Source: Nephromyces sp. MM_2019 (taxonomy: Eukaryota; Apicomplexa; Aconoidasida; Nephromycida). From it: DNA of 42,552 nucleotides. A program made the position numbers and the translations under genes. The stretch lies in the NCBI GenBank assembly GCA_015657535.1, contig JADHZB010000646.1, forward strand, positions 1 through 42,552, given 5' to 3'. Shown one piece after another: positions 1 through 11,375 of the stretch. How positions within the stretch are numbered: position 1 is the stretch's first letter; each line of letters opens with the position of its first letter. The notes below the pieces were generated by a model that worked only from the letters and a program-made list of their open reading frames with translations, was not told the origin of the DNA and made no database searches.

Positions 1-1666
1 GGGGAGAGAGGTCCTGATATACTAGTTGGGAGGTGGAGGGAAGAAAATATATTAGTTTCGGGGGGAGGAGATTGATGAACAAACATTAGCTAGAGGGTAA
101 AAATCTGTACACGTACTGCTTGGTAGCAAGCGGGGTAGTGAACTGTGGAGCATAAATGTAATATTTAACCTACCAGTATAGCTATATATACACTAGTTAT
201 CAAAGGGAAAAACGTTACGAACAGGTGAGTTCGCACACACACCTTTCACTTGAAGCAGAGGGGGGTGTATATACACTCTCGTCGCCACCAAGCAAAGAGT
301 AAACGGTGTATCCCCAAACCCAACAAGTAAGAAGATAGAAGAGGCAGTTTACACACACTCTTACACCCTTGAAATATAGAAAAACGGATGCGTGTGTGAG
401 ATGTGTGCGATTTTAGTATGCATGGTGTATGTGGTGTTTGTGACGACTCCATGAGCGGTGTTTAAAGTACAACAGCAAACACAATGCCTGCCATTTGAAG
501 AAGGAAAACGAGGAAACACAGCATGAAAGCTTAATGTTTTCAAAGATATCACAGAAACTTTGATAAATCTTCAAAGAAGATGAAAAACTCATAAAAATCT
601 TCACGCACACATCATCCAGAATGAGAAGCAAATAGCCAACGCTCAAGCTGCTCTGATGAGCGTAAAAAATGAGAAGCCAAAAGATTGAGAAAAGCAAGAA
701 AACTCAGAAAATAGGAAGAAGTAGGAGAATTGCGAAAGAATGGCTGCTAAATCGCAATTTCTTCGTCTCCTTCTCCCCCCTCCTTCTTCACCCTCCTCTC
801 ACTTTTCCCCACTCCTCCCTCCCCCCCCTCTCGCATATCTCCAAATCAAAAACTCAACAACACATTCTTCCTGATAAATCCCACGCACCCAAGCAATTCT
901 ATCAACACAAAAACTCTTATCGACACACATATCCCAAAAAGCACCGCAAACATAAGCACCAATCACATACCTTATAAACCAGAGATTCCGCACACACAGA
1001 GCTTAAAATACGTAAAAAATGAGATTCTTGAAGCACAAAAAAAGAAATCTCCAAAGTGTTGAAGAATATACTGCGATTTTCACCAAGAAGTGGGAATTTA
1101 CTGAAGTAAAAAACGCCTTGCTAACCACTAACGCACATCATACAGAGTTAGTGAAGAAAGCGTTCGCCAAGAGCCTGAAGATTTCAAAAAAAAAAAAAGT
1201 ATGTGCGCAAAAACACCAAAAAGCAAGAATCAAGAGCAGGAAGATGGGTCGTTGAAGAGGTGTGTTTGCGAAAATGTCAAAACATTCAAATCTAGGAGGA
1301 AGATGAATCTGTTTCCACCCTAGAAGCCCTCAAAAAATTTCTTTTAGACAGTCTAGAAAATGGCAGCTGCCCTGCTCATTTTCAAACTACACACACACGC
1401 ACACTACCCTCTTCTCTATAGAGGGTTAGACAGCTTGAGAAGATGCGAATTCACGATGCTTCTTCATTTTATCGTTCGCTAGAAGTAAACAAGAGGTGTA
1501 CATACACTTTTTCATCAGGAAAGAAGTAGACATACAGAGTGAAGAGAGGCAGAAAAATTGCATTTTAAGTAGGAAAATTTCAGAGGGGTGAACACACACA
1601 AGGGAATCACACACAGGATAAGCTACGGGCTAAGTTGCGGGCTAACACGAAAGGCTACACACACCA

Positions 1667-1890
1667 TTGTCTAAAGACAAGGAGATATCTACACACACAG
1701 AAAAAGACACGAAGACCAAAATCTACCAACACAGAAAAAGACATATTTACAAAGGAACGAAGACCAAAACCTACACACACTTATCAAAACAGCAACACAA
1801 ATATCAGCACATCTACACATACAAACACCCGCCAATAAATCCACACAAACACACATCAATAAATCTACGCACACATATCCTCTCACTCCC
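1667..1890. repeat. Degenerate CA-rich repeat with AAAGACA / ACGAAGACCAAAA words
   Basis: The words CACAGAAAAAGACA and ACGAAGACCAAAA each occur twice, about 45-50 bp apart, followed by imperfect CACACA-rich copies. The array is diverged and has no clean period. Confidence 0.5.
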
Positions 1891-2177
1891 CTAAAAGAAT
1901 ATCATGTACATTTTCTAAATATCAGAAAAAGGAGAGCATCTCAGAATCAACAGAGAAACACACACTCCAAAACAGAGCCAACAAATGCTTCAAAAAGGCT
2001 TGATTTAGCGGCTTTCATATGTGTGAAGACCGCTTTCTTCCATTGCAATTTGTGGAGTCCCTTTCTCATTCAAAAAATGACGCACACAGGACGATCCTCC
2101 TCCAACCCAAGGGAGGCAGTTTATAACTCCCAAAAAACCAGTAAAAGGTGAATGTAGCACCAAAAATTCTACACTCA

Positions 2178-2300
2178 AATTTTTGCACCTACATTAATAC
2201 CATACACACACAATTCACTCTCCATACATTCAAGTTTTTGCACCTCCTCTACATTAATGTCATCCACACACAATTCATTCTTCACACTCAAGTTTTTGCA
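2178..2300. repeat. Tandem duplication, unit about 55-58 bp
   Basis: The segment starting TTTTGCACCT (2181), continuing through ACATTAAT and CACACACAATTCA, is repeated at 2236 and begins again at 2294, where it runs into the 39-bp array. The copies differ by scattered substitutions. Confidence 0.7.
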
Positions 2301-2312
2301 CTTCCTCCACAC

Positions 2313-2447
2313 CACCACCATCCACATACACATCATGCACCTACCCCACACCACCGCCATCCACAAACACATCATGCACTTACCCCAGACCACCACCATC
2401 CACACACACATAATGCACCTACCCCAGACCACCACCATCCACACACA
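2313..2447. repeat. 39-bp minisatellite, about 3.5 copies
   Basis: The unit starts CACCACCATCCACA and ends CACCTACCCCAGAC. Copies begin near 2313, 2352, 2391 and 2430 (partial). Since 39 is a multiple of 3, one plus frame reads a 13-residue His/Pro/Thr repeat (HHHHPHTHHAPTP). No splice sites or balanced coding flank it, so I treat it as a DNA repeat and not a gene. Confidence 0.75.
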
Positions 2448-2859
2448 GTCAGAAAGCACAAACTCGGCAAAAATAATGCAGTTTTTTGCATGAAAAGCAG
2501 TCAGGTGAAGCTGCTCAAATCATTTGGATCTAACCCTCTCTCCCGCCGATTTCTCTTTCTTAGCCCCTCTTCACATCTCCACTACACTTTTCCATTCAAA
2601 AAACTCTTCGTCCCCAAAGAAACCAGTGAAAGTTACATTCAACTAAATTCTCTAACTTTTGATAGTATCACTGGTTTGGTAGCCATTTGTGTGCGAAATC
2701 GTCAAATTAGCTTTACGCGGGATACATCTCGGATACACGATGTGTATATACCCGCAAATAAGTTAAAAAGAGAAAATGGCGGAGAAAGACTTGGGAGGGG
2801 GGCTCAGAACAGCTGGAGGGAGGGGAGAATAACAACAGACAGAGAAGGAGGGAGGGAAG

Positions 2860-3250
2860 GATGAGAGAGAGGGAAAGAGAGCAAACAAACATACACACAC
2901 ATAGAGAGGAATGGAGAATACAAACAAACGGAGAAGAAGGGAGAATACAAACAAATAGAGCGGCAGAAAGTACACAGACAGATCAGAATAGAGAATATAT
3001 ATCCACACACAAGCACGCACACAGACAGAGGGATGGAGAATATATCCACACTGAGAGAGAACGGGAGAATATCTATACCCAAATATACACACACAGCTGG
3101 GAGGAACTATATACACACACAGACCCAGAGGAATGAAGAATATATATTTAGAGAGAAACATATGGAAGAGGTACGAGAATATAATACACACATAGAGAAA
3201 GAAACATGCACACACAGAGACGGAGAGGGAAATCGACAAATAGAGAGGAA
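2860..3250. repeat. Degenerate GGGAGAATA / CACACA repeat field
   Basis: Words such as GGAGAATACAAACAAA, GAGAATATAT and ACACACACAGA recur at irregular spacing of about 25-50 bp across this stretch. Open frames on both strands here are low complexity (Arg/Glu/Thr/His on plus, Ser/Leu/Cys/Phe on minus). Confidence 0.5.
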
Positions 3251-3487
3251 AACGAGAAAAGAGCGCCTGAAATACACCCCCTTAGGCATAAACGCCACTA
3301 TCATTAAGTCGACTTACGGGCCGGGTAGAGGCTGAGTTACTTGAGCGAACGACACACATAAAGATCACTGCCCTTAAACCATTTAATTCTGCTATATATA
3401 TTGTGTATATATAACATAGCACGCAGCGGTAGATTGTGTTTTCGCGAACACACACACACTGTATCAAACAGACTGGGACCGAGAACA

Positions 3488-3838
3488 TTACCCAAAGATA
3501 ATCACACCCCCACCAGCAAAAAATGGACTAAAGCCGCGGTTGGAACTGGGGGTGTGTGCGGGCCTCCAGTAAGTGTGAATGTGTGCGAGAGCTTCGAGCA
3601 TTAATCGGCAACTTCTATACTGAACAGCGTGAAAAAAGATATGAAACAGGGAGGGAAATAGTAGGCGTGCAATAGGGAGTGAAATAGTAGAGTTACAGCA
3701 GCAGATGAAACACTGCAATAAAAATAGCACACCAAGCACTCTAGGTATACCCACCCTCCAAGTACTACCAATGCTATTAGGGCCTCCGCACTGTATTTTC
3801 TGTGAATTAAAAAACTCACAAGTTTGTGGGAGTTCCAA
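3488..3838 (-). CDS. Candidate small hypothetical protein (116 aa)
   Basis: This is an open frame of 116 codons starting with ATG. Its N-terminal third has mixed composition with Trp, Asn and Gly. A hydrophobic Cys/Phe/Leu stretch at residues 35-70 could be one or two membrane segments, and the C-terminus is Pro/Ser/Gly-rich. I recognise no family. It sits just outside the CA-rich field, where chance frames are common, and nothing on either side supports it, so it may be spurious or part of a split gene. Confidence 0.25.
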   Translation of the reverse strand: MELPQTCEFFNSQKIQCGGPNSIGSTWRVGIPRVLGVLFLLQCFICCCNSTISLPIARLLFPSLFHIFFHAVQYRSCRLMLEALAHIHTYWRPAHTPSSNRGFSPFFAGGGVIIFG

Positions 3839-4127
3839 AGGCTACTTGTTTAAAAAGCCTCCTTGTCCCTTGTATGCGTAATTGAGTCACAATGGATATG
3901 ATGAGGTTAGCTCTGGTAAGGGTAGTCTAGGCGAATTCTATAGTCAAAAAAAAGCAGTAGATTGATGAAGTTGTAGAGAGCTAAATGGGTTTTTTGCATG
4001 GGAAGCAGTTGATTTAACCACAAAACAAGATTTTTGCGATTATAGGCGATAAGAGGGAAGCAAGTTAAAAAGCTGCGAAAAAGTGTGAAAAAAAATTGAT
4101 TTTGCTTGCTTTTTTTCCTGGTGTTAT

Positions 4128-4320
4128 CCGATGTGTGTGTGTGTGTGCGTTTGTGTGTGTGTAGGTGTGTGGGTTTTTTTTGTGTTTGTTCATCTATATA
4201 TGTTTGTTTGTATAAGCCAACTATAATCGCTTATATTTCAGTAAGTGTATCTCTATATGTGTGTGTGCCAACCATTTATATCGTAATATATGTCATGTCT
4301 ATATAGCATGCGTGTGTATA
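4128..4320. repeat. TG-rich simple-sequence tract
   Basis: Runs of GTGTGTGTGTG at 4132-4190 and 4255-4270 on the plus strand mark a switch from the CA-rich plus strand of 0.2-3.5 kb to a TG-rich plus strand. The Cys/Val-rich frame across it is a repeat artefact. Confidence 0.7.
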
Positions 4321-4329
4321 CACACTCGA

Positions 4330-5800
4330 TAAATTATTCTCTGAGCGTAACGATCATCACGATTTTCTCAAGTTTACAAGACGAATTGAACTAGTTTTCA
4401 TCTCCCTTTCAAAATTAGCAGTAGTAAAAAATATTCTAGGTAAGCAGCTTTTCCAGTGGATTTAACTGTGATGCTAATACAATCTTAAGTATGTCTTTTT
4501 CCTTCGTTTCCCTTGTTTTTGCAGCAACTCACTAGGTAAGTACTTCACCACGTTATTTGTAGCAAAAACTCTTGTTTCCTGACTTTTATAAAAAACATCT
4601 AAGAAGAAGATGTGATTGATTTGTAAACAGAAGATGAAATATGAAGGAAGAGACGAAAGTAGAATGAAAAATCCTCCTTCTTTCTGCACTTCTTTGGGGT
4701 TGCTATACGAATCAATAGGAAGCTTTACTCTTCTCTTTAGAATTTTCAGGATTCTACTGCTTCTTTTAGATTTTTCAGGATTCCGCTGCTTCTTTAGACT
4801 CCTCAAACCACCATACTCTCTCTCCTCACTCTTCTCAAACCACTACTATCTCCCTAAACATCTAACTCCCAAACTAATAAAATCAAGATAGCAAGCCCCA
4901 AAACTTGTAAAGTGGCTGTGTACACACTTTATTCCTATTCCAAAGTGAAATCTAATGTTCACACCTTCGGCTAGTTCCGCTTGGTCACATTGACAAATAG
5001 CTAATAGAAAAAAAGCTTGAGACCTGCTACCCTAGCTTGAAAGCTTATGTATACTATTTTAAACAGCAAACTGCATCAAAGCCTGTTCCTCTACGTAAAC
5101 AAAGAGAAGCGCTACATTCTCTTTGTTGATGTTTCTAGAAGCCACAGCGAATAAAACACCTAGAGTTATATATATATCTACCTTGTCTTTTTCTTTTTCT
5201 TTAATCCTTTTTTTCCTGTTTTTCAATTTCCTCTTCAAACTCTTCTTTCCATCCTTCTTACTCTGCTTATTCTTCATCAATTTTCTCTCCTTTTTTTAGA
5301 GTTACAATGATATCCCCTAAGACATCACCAGAAATTATTTATTTTGTTGCGGATTGCTAATAATTTCTAGAAACTAGCGAAATATGTCCTTCAGAATTGC
5401 CAAAAAAAGGCAAATTTCTGCAAATTTCGCCGTTGCCCTTGTGTGCGTTAGAGTGCTTGTCTACTTTGCCTTCTTCCCCTAGTGTGCGTGTGTGCGTGTT
5501 TATCTCAATCTAAATCTCTACTTTCTGCTGCTGGACGAACGACGACTAGCTTTTAGCCAAACAGCGGGAGGTTTTCGCTAATAATTAGCCACCTTTTGCT
5601 CATCTTTAAAGCCAGAAGCACACGTGGTTTAGCTAGTTCTTTACTAGAGCATATATCAAAGCTATTTAACAAAAATATGTGCGTGCTGGCTTTAGATGCT
5701 TCAAAGCTGACAGTATTACATCACCACAAAGTGTATGCAGGCTTCAGTAGCTTCAATTCATATGGTAGGCATTTTATTTAGCTTTGCTAGTTATTATTCT
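4330..5800. other. No firm gene; weak candidate exons only
   Basis: Two minus-strand frames start with ATG and have Lys/Arg-rich N-termini: 4806-4474 (110 codons) and 5280-5059 (73 codons). A plus frame at 5596-5781 (61 codons) has balanced composition. The first overlaps a roughly 30-bp direct repeat (TTTTCAGGATTC...TGCTTCTTTAGA at about 4742-4795), which inflates its basic repeats. None has convincing splice partners. I list them so they can be tested against transcripts. Confidence 0.3.
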
Positions 5801-5814
5801 GCGTCATTTTCGCG

Positions 5815-5955
5815 CTAAATAGCACTTTATTAGGATATATATGATAGACATATATATAGTAATACCTATTGATAGCGCTTTATTAGAGTATACCAAATAT
5901 GTATACAGTATTGCCTGTTGACTGAGCTTTATTAGAGTATACGACACACACCTGG
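5815..5955. repeat. About 60-bp degenerate tandem repeat (CTTTATTAGAGTATAC)
   Basis: The motif CTTTATTAG(A/G)(G/A)TATA occurs at about 5825, 5877 and 5928. TATACAGTATTGCCTGTTGA-like and AGTAATACCTATTGATAG-like spacers make three diverged copies. A minus-strand open frame (6112-5804, 102 codons, ATG start) overlaps it; its last third is encoded by the repeat, and I do not trust it as a gene. Confidence 0.6.
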
Positions 5956-5959
5956 CTAC

Positions 5960-7560
5960 ACCTTGATATATACCCCACACACCTCTCAATGAAAGGGCTA
6001 TTTCTTGCACCTTAATTTTGTGTGCGAAAACAGACTTAAAAACATTACCCATAAAGTGGAAAAGAGCGAAAATGTTGTCTTTGCATTCCACAGATGGGCT
6101 TTGAACCTTCACCTAGTCTTAATTCATTATTAGTAGCAGGAGGATGAGAAGGCTATGCTAGGCAAGAGAAAACAAAGTAGGAAGAAGGAGTTCTCAACAA
6201 CTAGGCTATAGCTAAGAAAAACTACATTCTTATGAAAAAGATAAAATTATTGCAGCATTGAGGTTTCTTGTGTATAAGCTAGTGTTTCTACTAAGCAGTA
6301 TCGAGAGCTTGGATAGTATAAACTAGAGTGATTTTAAGGGTATATAAGCCGAATGCTCACTAAAAAATAAACAGGCGATTTCAAATTGTTCTCTCTAATA
6401 AACTTCTACTAAATAAGCCAAAATAGGCGAGTCCTTCCAAACTAGCACATAACTCAATTATAGCAGAGCAAAGCTACATTTTCTTCATAACTGGGCGAAA
6501 TAACCTTTAGCTCTCATCTCTATATATGTAAAGGACTTTATAGAAACACTCCATAAATTTGAAGGCTATGAACAAACAAGAAACTAGCATCTGTCGCTTT
6601 AGGATGAAGCTTAATCATACAGGTCTCAAATACATACCATTTACTTCAAGAGGAGGAGGAGGAGGTGTGTTAACAAAAAAAATACTTTTCGACCGTTAAC
6701 AAAAGTCAAAATTTCGCGATTTTATTAACATAGATAGTTTCAGTCAGCCTAGGGAAAAATCCCAGAAAACGAGTCCTGCAATGTGTTAGTATCATAGAGA
6801 ATAAGGAGCACACATAAGCTCACTTGATTGCTATATGCAAAGGAGGTAGAAAAGCGAGGTAATGCAGTAACGAAAAAAATGGCACTACAAAAATCAAACG
6901 ACTTATTCATGCCCATATAGAAGCAAAAGCGATAAAATCACATATTTCCTGCCAAAAAAGTGTGTGCTGGTGTGCGTGCATGTGCGTGTACGTAAGTAAT
7001 GTAGGTATCCGTGTGTATGCAAATAAGTCTCTATTTATGTAGTTTATGCCATATGTGTAAGAAACAAGTCTCGCTATGTAAGTATCGAATATCTCTCTCT
7101 GCCTGTGCAAAAAAACTGCATATACCTCCTTTAGCACACAAATTACACTCTAAAAACAAAGAGAATATCCAAATCTAAATAGTGGAAAAACTATGATGCA
7201 CGGCTTTGCATAGTCCGTAGTTAATATCGAAGAAATTTACAGCACCAGCAGAGAATTAGCTTAAGCTTGACAAACTTCTCGCGTCGTAACACACTGCAAA
7301 AAGCCCCTAAAATGATTGATATAAAGAGAAGATGCTTAGATGCATCTAGAAAAGGTCCTAAACCTAGGAAAGGGTGGAAGCTAGCCTTAACAAATACCAT
7401 TATGGCAGCTTAATATTTGTTATCACTAGCTGGAAAATGGCTAGCTAAAAGGAATCAATTCAACTGTTCGTGAGTGCTGTCAGCACTAAAGCTTCGAAAG
7501 AGAAGCCAGCAAAAAAGTTAAACTCCGGCGGCGATCAGTCAATCATCACATACTAAGAAG
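5960..7560. other. No gene I can support
   Basis: This is AT-rich sequence with frequent stops in all frames, CTAGC-rich stretches and a CA/TG-rich patch at 6955-7015. No splice-flanked exon longer than about 30 codons stood out on either strand. Confidence 0.4.
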
Positions 7561-7566
7561 GAGAAG

Positions 7567-7747
7567 AAGAAGAAGAAGAGGAAGAGGAAAGGGAAGAAGA
7601 AGAGGAAGAGGAAAGGGAAGAAGAAGAGGAAGAGGAAAGGGAAGAAGAAGAGGAAGAGGAAAGGGAAGAAGAAGAGGAAGAGGAAAGGGAAGAAGAAGAG
7701 GAAGAGGAAAGGGAAGAAGAAGAGGAAGAGGAAAGGGAAGAAGAAGA
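7567..7747. repeat. 24-bp GA-rich minisatellite, six exact copies plus partial flanks
   Basis: The unit GGGAAGAAGAAGAGGAAGAG+GAAA repeats perfectly at 7591, 7615, 7639, 7663, 7687 and 7711. A near-copy sits at 7567-7590 and a truncated copy follows at 7735. The plus strand is pure purine. The unit is a multiple of 3, so every frame stays open: one plus frame reads KKKRKRKG per unit, another an acidic Glu7-Arg unit, and the minus frame a Leu/Pro/Phe repeat. The KKKRKRKG frame is open from 7522 to a TAA at 7855 (111 codons) but has no ATG. Confidence 0.9.
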
Positions 7748-7859
7748 GCAAAAACAAGAGGAAGAGGAAGACTAATCAGAGAAAAAACAAGAAAAAAAAA
7801 AGAAGAAAAGGAAGAGAAAGAAGAGTAATAAGAGGAAGAAGTGGAGCAAAAATATAAAG

Positions 7860-9400
7860 AATAACATAAATAAGAGACAGATGAATGACGGACTAGCCCT
7901 TCTTCGCTTCGCGCATTAACATTTCCAGGATATCCCCTGTGAGAAGATTCATAGAATGTGGTAAGGTTCATTCAGTATTCCAATATGAGCTTCTATTTAT
8001 AGATTTTATCACAGCAAACTGAGAAGGACAGGAATAGCAAAAAACACCATTATCTCTAGCAGCTGGAAGAAACTAGCTAGAAACCTACCACATAATTCCT
8101 GCAGCTCAGTTTGACAATTCAGTAGGCCTATCAATAACTGCTAGACTAAAACCTACAGGATGCAACAAAATATCTGCTGAGTTTCCCTTCTTTCAAACTG
8201 CTAAATAGTAAAATTTTTCTAGCAATTTTGAGTAGCATAGTGCTAGCATCTTGTTGCTCGCCTAGAGTGAGTACTACCGCTTCTATGGCACACTAGCCTA
8301 TTATTACAGAACGCAGAGTGGCAACATATCGCGCTGAATAATATTGTGGATAAAATTCTCATTGCAATGCTATACTTTTGGTGAATTTAACCTAGCAACA
8401 TACTCTTTTAGAGTTGCTACTACGTCAGGATTCCTCATATTGTTGCGCAATGATCCCTTGCGGATATTATAAAGAGTCGAAGCTTATCTATCGCTTTTGA
8501 GGGCTTGTCCAGGCAGTCTACTCAGAATCTTATTTAAAGAGCTTTAATAAATTATAGCGCGTGGAAGCTTGTTCTTGAAAGTTTAATAAGCAGTATATAC
8601 ATATATTTTCCTTGGGAAGAGGTGGCGTCTCTATATATATCTTGGCTAAAAGGGGTATTGACAGAAAGGCCGAATACGAATGAACGAATATGGCAACTTT
8701 AAAACAAAGCCACTAAGTAAAGCTCAGAAAGGGTGTGAGATGCTAGCTTAGACGCTATCTTAGATACTAGCTTACACACTATCTTAGATCCTACGTGATA
8801 CCTTACATGCTATCCTACTTCGGATGCGATATCCGATGCTACACAGTCGCTACGCCAAATGGTACCCTCTACTACACCTCTAAAAAAGATTTCAAAGAAT
8901 ATGCTGAAGCTTCGCTGTGCTGCATAGTTCCTTCTGGTTGTAACGGTTTGTAACGCATAAGCTTCTCCTCATCGTGCCAACCTCTAACACTGTGCAAACG
9001 CGTCTTTCGGGGCAGAAAACGCCCTTTTAAAGAGAGCCTTGAGGGGGTTCTTACGATGAATAAACTCTTTTAAAAAGGCAGAGGCAGCAAACTCACAGCT
9101 AAACTAGTGTGACGAAGAAACTTCGCTTCCTTCAGGCTGCTTTCCTCCACCTTACATATAGAGCAGTGAGTCACACACATCTTGACAAGCCTTTCTTGTT
9201 TAAAAAAGGAATTTTTTGGGGTGAATAGAGATATCATGTATGTGTGTGTAGCAAACTTCCTGAATTTCATAACAACACTAATCACTCAAAAGCTGCTGGA
9301 AGCTAGGTAAAACTCAAATTTTCCATGGAGGCATTAACCTAGATAAGCAGCATTGTGATTCCTATCTGGAAAAATATCTGCCTCCAAGCATACAATCCCC
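7860..9400. other. No gene I can support; AT-rich spacer
   Basis: Stops are dense in all frames. The only structure I see is the degenerate repeat at 8725-8870 and CTAGC/GCTAG-rich patches. Short open frames (for example 9285-9070, minus) lack splice or composition support. Confidence 0.4.
8725..8870. repeat. Degenerate short tandem repeat (GCTATCTTAGATACTAGCTTA)
   Basis: Variants of ATGCTAGCTTA / CGCTATCTTAGA / TACTAGCTTA / CACTATCTTAGAT / ATGCTATCCTA follow each other at about 10-20 bp spacing from 8739 to 8830 and then decay. Confidence 0.5.
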
Positions 9401-9624
9401 GTTTGCTTGTCAAACCGCTCTTGCCCGACTACATCCACCAGTCGCTTCACCTGTCTGTTGAGGCACACACAAATTCTCCAAACTCTAGAAATCAATATGA
9501 AGAAACTATTAACATTAATTGAAGTATCTTTACATAGAGAAATGTCTATATACAGGGACTGCTATATACATCGCTGTGGAAATATCCATAACAGGCATAC
9601 CAACAAAGAATGAAGCGAAGAAAA

Positions 9625-9775
9625 AAGGTTGAATCAACACACAAGGGGTTGAAGCAACACATCAATATGGTTAAACAACACACAAATATATTTAAACAAC
9701 AGACACACATGTTGAATCAACACATGAAATTTCGAAACAGCATACTCACCAACACACACACACACACACACACCA
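9625..9775. repeat. About 24-bp CAACACA repeat ending in (CA)n
   Basis: Copies of (T)TGAA(T/G)CAACACA and TTAAACAACACACAAATAT recur at about 24-bp spacing from 9630 to 9735. A (CA) run of about 20 bp follows at 9752-9773. The overlapping plus open frame (9610-9846) is a low-complexity His/Asn/Thr/Lys translation of the array. Confidence 0.6.
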
Positions 9776-9964
9776 ATACACAAGTCTACATCCCTTTTTA
9801 TGTGTACATGGACGGAGAAAAACGCAAAGATATATACAAAAATTGATACACATTTCAAACTTAAAAGCTGCTTAGCCTGCTATACATTGAGAGAAGAACT
9901 CGATAGAATAGCAACACTCTTTGTACACCACTGTCCAAGATAACACACACACACAAGGACACAG

Positions 9965-10127
9965 GATCCTTATTGACAGCTTGAGTAGCGTGGTAATCAG
10001 AGCTCAGAAAGGGCACTTAACATACCTTTCAGTTAAGCCTAGCTCATCCAACTTAATAGAAACCCTGCATTTAGAGAAATTGGGCTCTTCATCTTCCGTT
10101 GACGGCGGACCCCACCAGCACTGGTAG
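9965..10127 (+). CDS. Candidate terminal exon, hypothetical protein
   Basis: A 53-residue frame follows a CA-rich stretch ending ACACAG (possible 3' splice site at 9964) and stops at TAG 10125. Composition is balanced and Leu/Ser/Val-rich, with a Ser4 run and a Gly-Gly-Pro-His C-terminus, unlike the repeat translations next door. There is no start codon in the exon itself, so at least one upstream exon would be needed; the upstream sequence is CA-rich and I could not place one. No family is recognised. Confidence 0.35.
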
Positions 10128-10379
10128 TGAAGGGTGTGTGGGAAATCAAAACGGGCGTGTGCTGGATCAGAATATTAATAGAAGATGAGCTGACAAGTAC
10201 TGAGCTAAATGTAGCGTAGAAACACAGGTAATATCAAGCAAGCAGAGCAATGAGAAAACTTGCAAAAGATGCACACAAAAATAAGCTCAAAGAAACAACA
10301 GACACACTAGGTTCACTCATAGTGGAATAATTCCTCAGAAGAGAGAAAAGGGGTATAAATCCATGGATTAACACACAGA

Positions 10380-10520
10380 ATTGATGGGATAACTCCAATA
10401 TAGCTAGTAGGAGATTAATTTCATATTTTAACTAGTAAGACTAGCCTTCTAGGGGGAGATTATGCTGGTAACTAGTAAGACTAGCTCTCTACTTACAGAC
10501 TGATAGTGGGAGATTAGCTT
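10380..10520. repeat. About 60-bp tandem repeat, three diverged copies
   Basis: GGAGATTA...TTCAT...TAACTAGTAAGACTAGC recurs at about 10408, 10450 and 10507. The third copy forms the 3' end of the minus-strand exon at 10490-10671 and its GTAAGT donor. Confidence 0.6.
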
Positions 10521-10671
10521 CATGCTGTAACTTAGTCAAGGGAGTAACAAACTCCCTAGGTAGCAGCTTTCGGTTCTTTTGCCTTTCTAGCCTCATTGAA
10601 AGCGCAGGAAAAACTGATGAAACTGATGAGTTTTTAGAATTCTGGTGAGCTCTAGCCTCACTCAACTGCAT
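10490..10671 (-). CDS. Candidate first exon, hypothetical protein
   Basis: ATG at 10671 opens a 60-codon frame rich in Ser, Arg, Lys and Gln, starting MQLSEARAHQ. It reaches a strong 5' splice site, GTC T|GTAAGT, just before its stop, so the real exon probably ends at about 10496 in phase 1. I could not place the next exon; the sequence beyond is the tandem repeat at 10380-10520. It would be divergently arranged with the plus-strand candidate at 10820-11193. No family is recognised. Confidence 0.35.
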
Positions 10672-10819
10672 TAAGAATAAAGGAACGGAAGCAGTATATA
10701 GATTTTAGCTCTTGACTTCGATTAAGTGGAAAGATAAGAAAAAGATCTTTTTTCACAAGACGAAGAATTAGAACTTTGATCTCAGGAGGAAAGCACACAC
10801 ACATACCCACGAAGAATGA

Positions 10820-11193
10820 AAAAAGGGATCTCCAGCCAATAAAAGTGACAGACAGTTCAAATGCATCATACACAAGATTCCCGCTTCTAACAATGAAAAC
10901 TCAAAGGTGGAGAAAACCCCCATTTTAGTGTTTCAAACCCTCAAAGAGCAACATCCAAAGAAATATATTGAAGTTTTCCAAGTTATCGCAAATTTTAAGA
11001 AGATGAAAAGGTAAGAAAAACGTCTAAACGATAGTAAAACCTGGAAGCGATTTCGGATAGAGTGCTGTTTCCGAGAAACACCTCCGGAGACTATGCGAGA
11101 TATCGACGCTCTGATGTTCTTGGCTATGGCATATGCAGGAGGGGGAGTAGCAATGCGATCTTCAAGCCTTATGGGAGGAAGTCTGGCGATTAG
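10820..11193 (+). CDS. Candidate two-exon gene end, hypothetical basic protein
   Basis: Exon a runs from about 10820 to 11010. It is a hydrophilic 63-codon frame ending in a Lys-rich helix-like segment and the consensus donor AAAAG|GTAAGA. Exon b is 11061-11193, preceded by TTTCGGATAG, in matching phase (two bases plus one), and stops at TAG 11191. Exon b encodes about 43 residues rich in Arg, Gly, Tyr and Ser, beginning VLFPRNTSGDYARYRR. The intron is 50 nt. Caveat: this stretch is T-poor on the plus strand, so other frames are also open, and the start codon is not visible. No family is recognised. Confidence 0.35.
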
Positions 11194-11249
11194 AACGGAG
11201 AAGACACGGAAAAAGCATTTCTTTCGAGTATTTTTTAGCACAGCACACA

Positions 11250-11375
11250 ACAGACTAGCACATCAACAGTACATTAGCACACAGTAGACTAATATGGCAC
11301 ACAGCACAGTAGCGCACAGCAGATCAGCACAACACACATCACATATCATACCGCACAACTTATCACATTACAAGT
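11250..11375. repeat. Degenerate AGCACACAGCAGACTAGCACA repeat
   Basis: Short words GCACACA, ACAGCACA, CAGACTAGCACA and CAGTA recur at about 12-25 bp spacing between 11250 and 11370. Confidence 0.5.

Larger units (their letters stand above)
1..3480. other. Low-complexity A/C- and purine-rich region, no supportable gene
   Basis: The plus strand is poor in T and rich in CACACA, GAGAGA and poly-A stretches. Because stop codons all need T, long plus-strand open frames (for example around 669-977, 1635-1894 and 2148-2864) are expected from composition alone, and their translations are His/Thr/Lys/Ser-rich low complexity. I could not find an exon with balanced amino-acid use flanked by plausible splice sites. 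Tandem repeats inside this stretch are listed separately. It could be spacer, or intron or UTR of a minus-strand gene, since TG-rich introns read as CA-rich on the opposite strand. Confidence 0.5.

Noticed and set aside
2148..2864. 238-codon plus-strand open frame, among the longest in the window
   Set aside because: It is carried by CA-rich, T-poor sequence and a 39-bp repeat. The translation is His/Pro/Thr low complexity, with no splice or start support.
2763..3239. 158-codon minus-strand frame with many hydrophobic residues
   Set aside because: It is a translation of a CACACA/GAGAGA repeat field (Cys/Val/Ser/Leu/Phe only).
7546..7971. 141-codon minus-strand Leu/Pro-rich frame resembling a membrane repeat protein
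   Set aside because: It is the reverse strand of the 24-bp purine minisatellite; all frames stay open because the unit is a multiple of 3.
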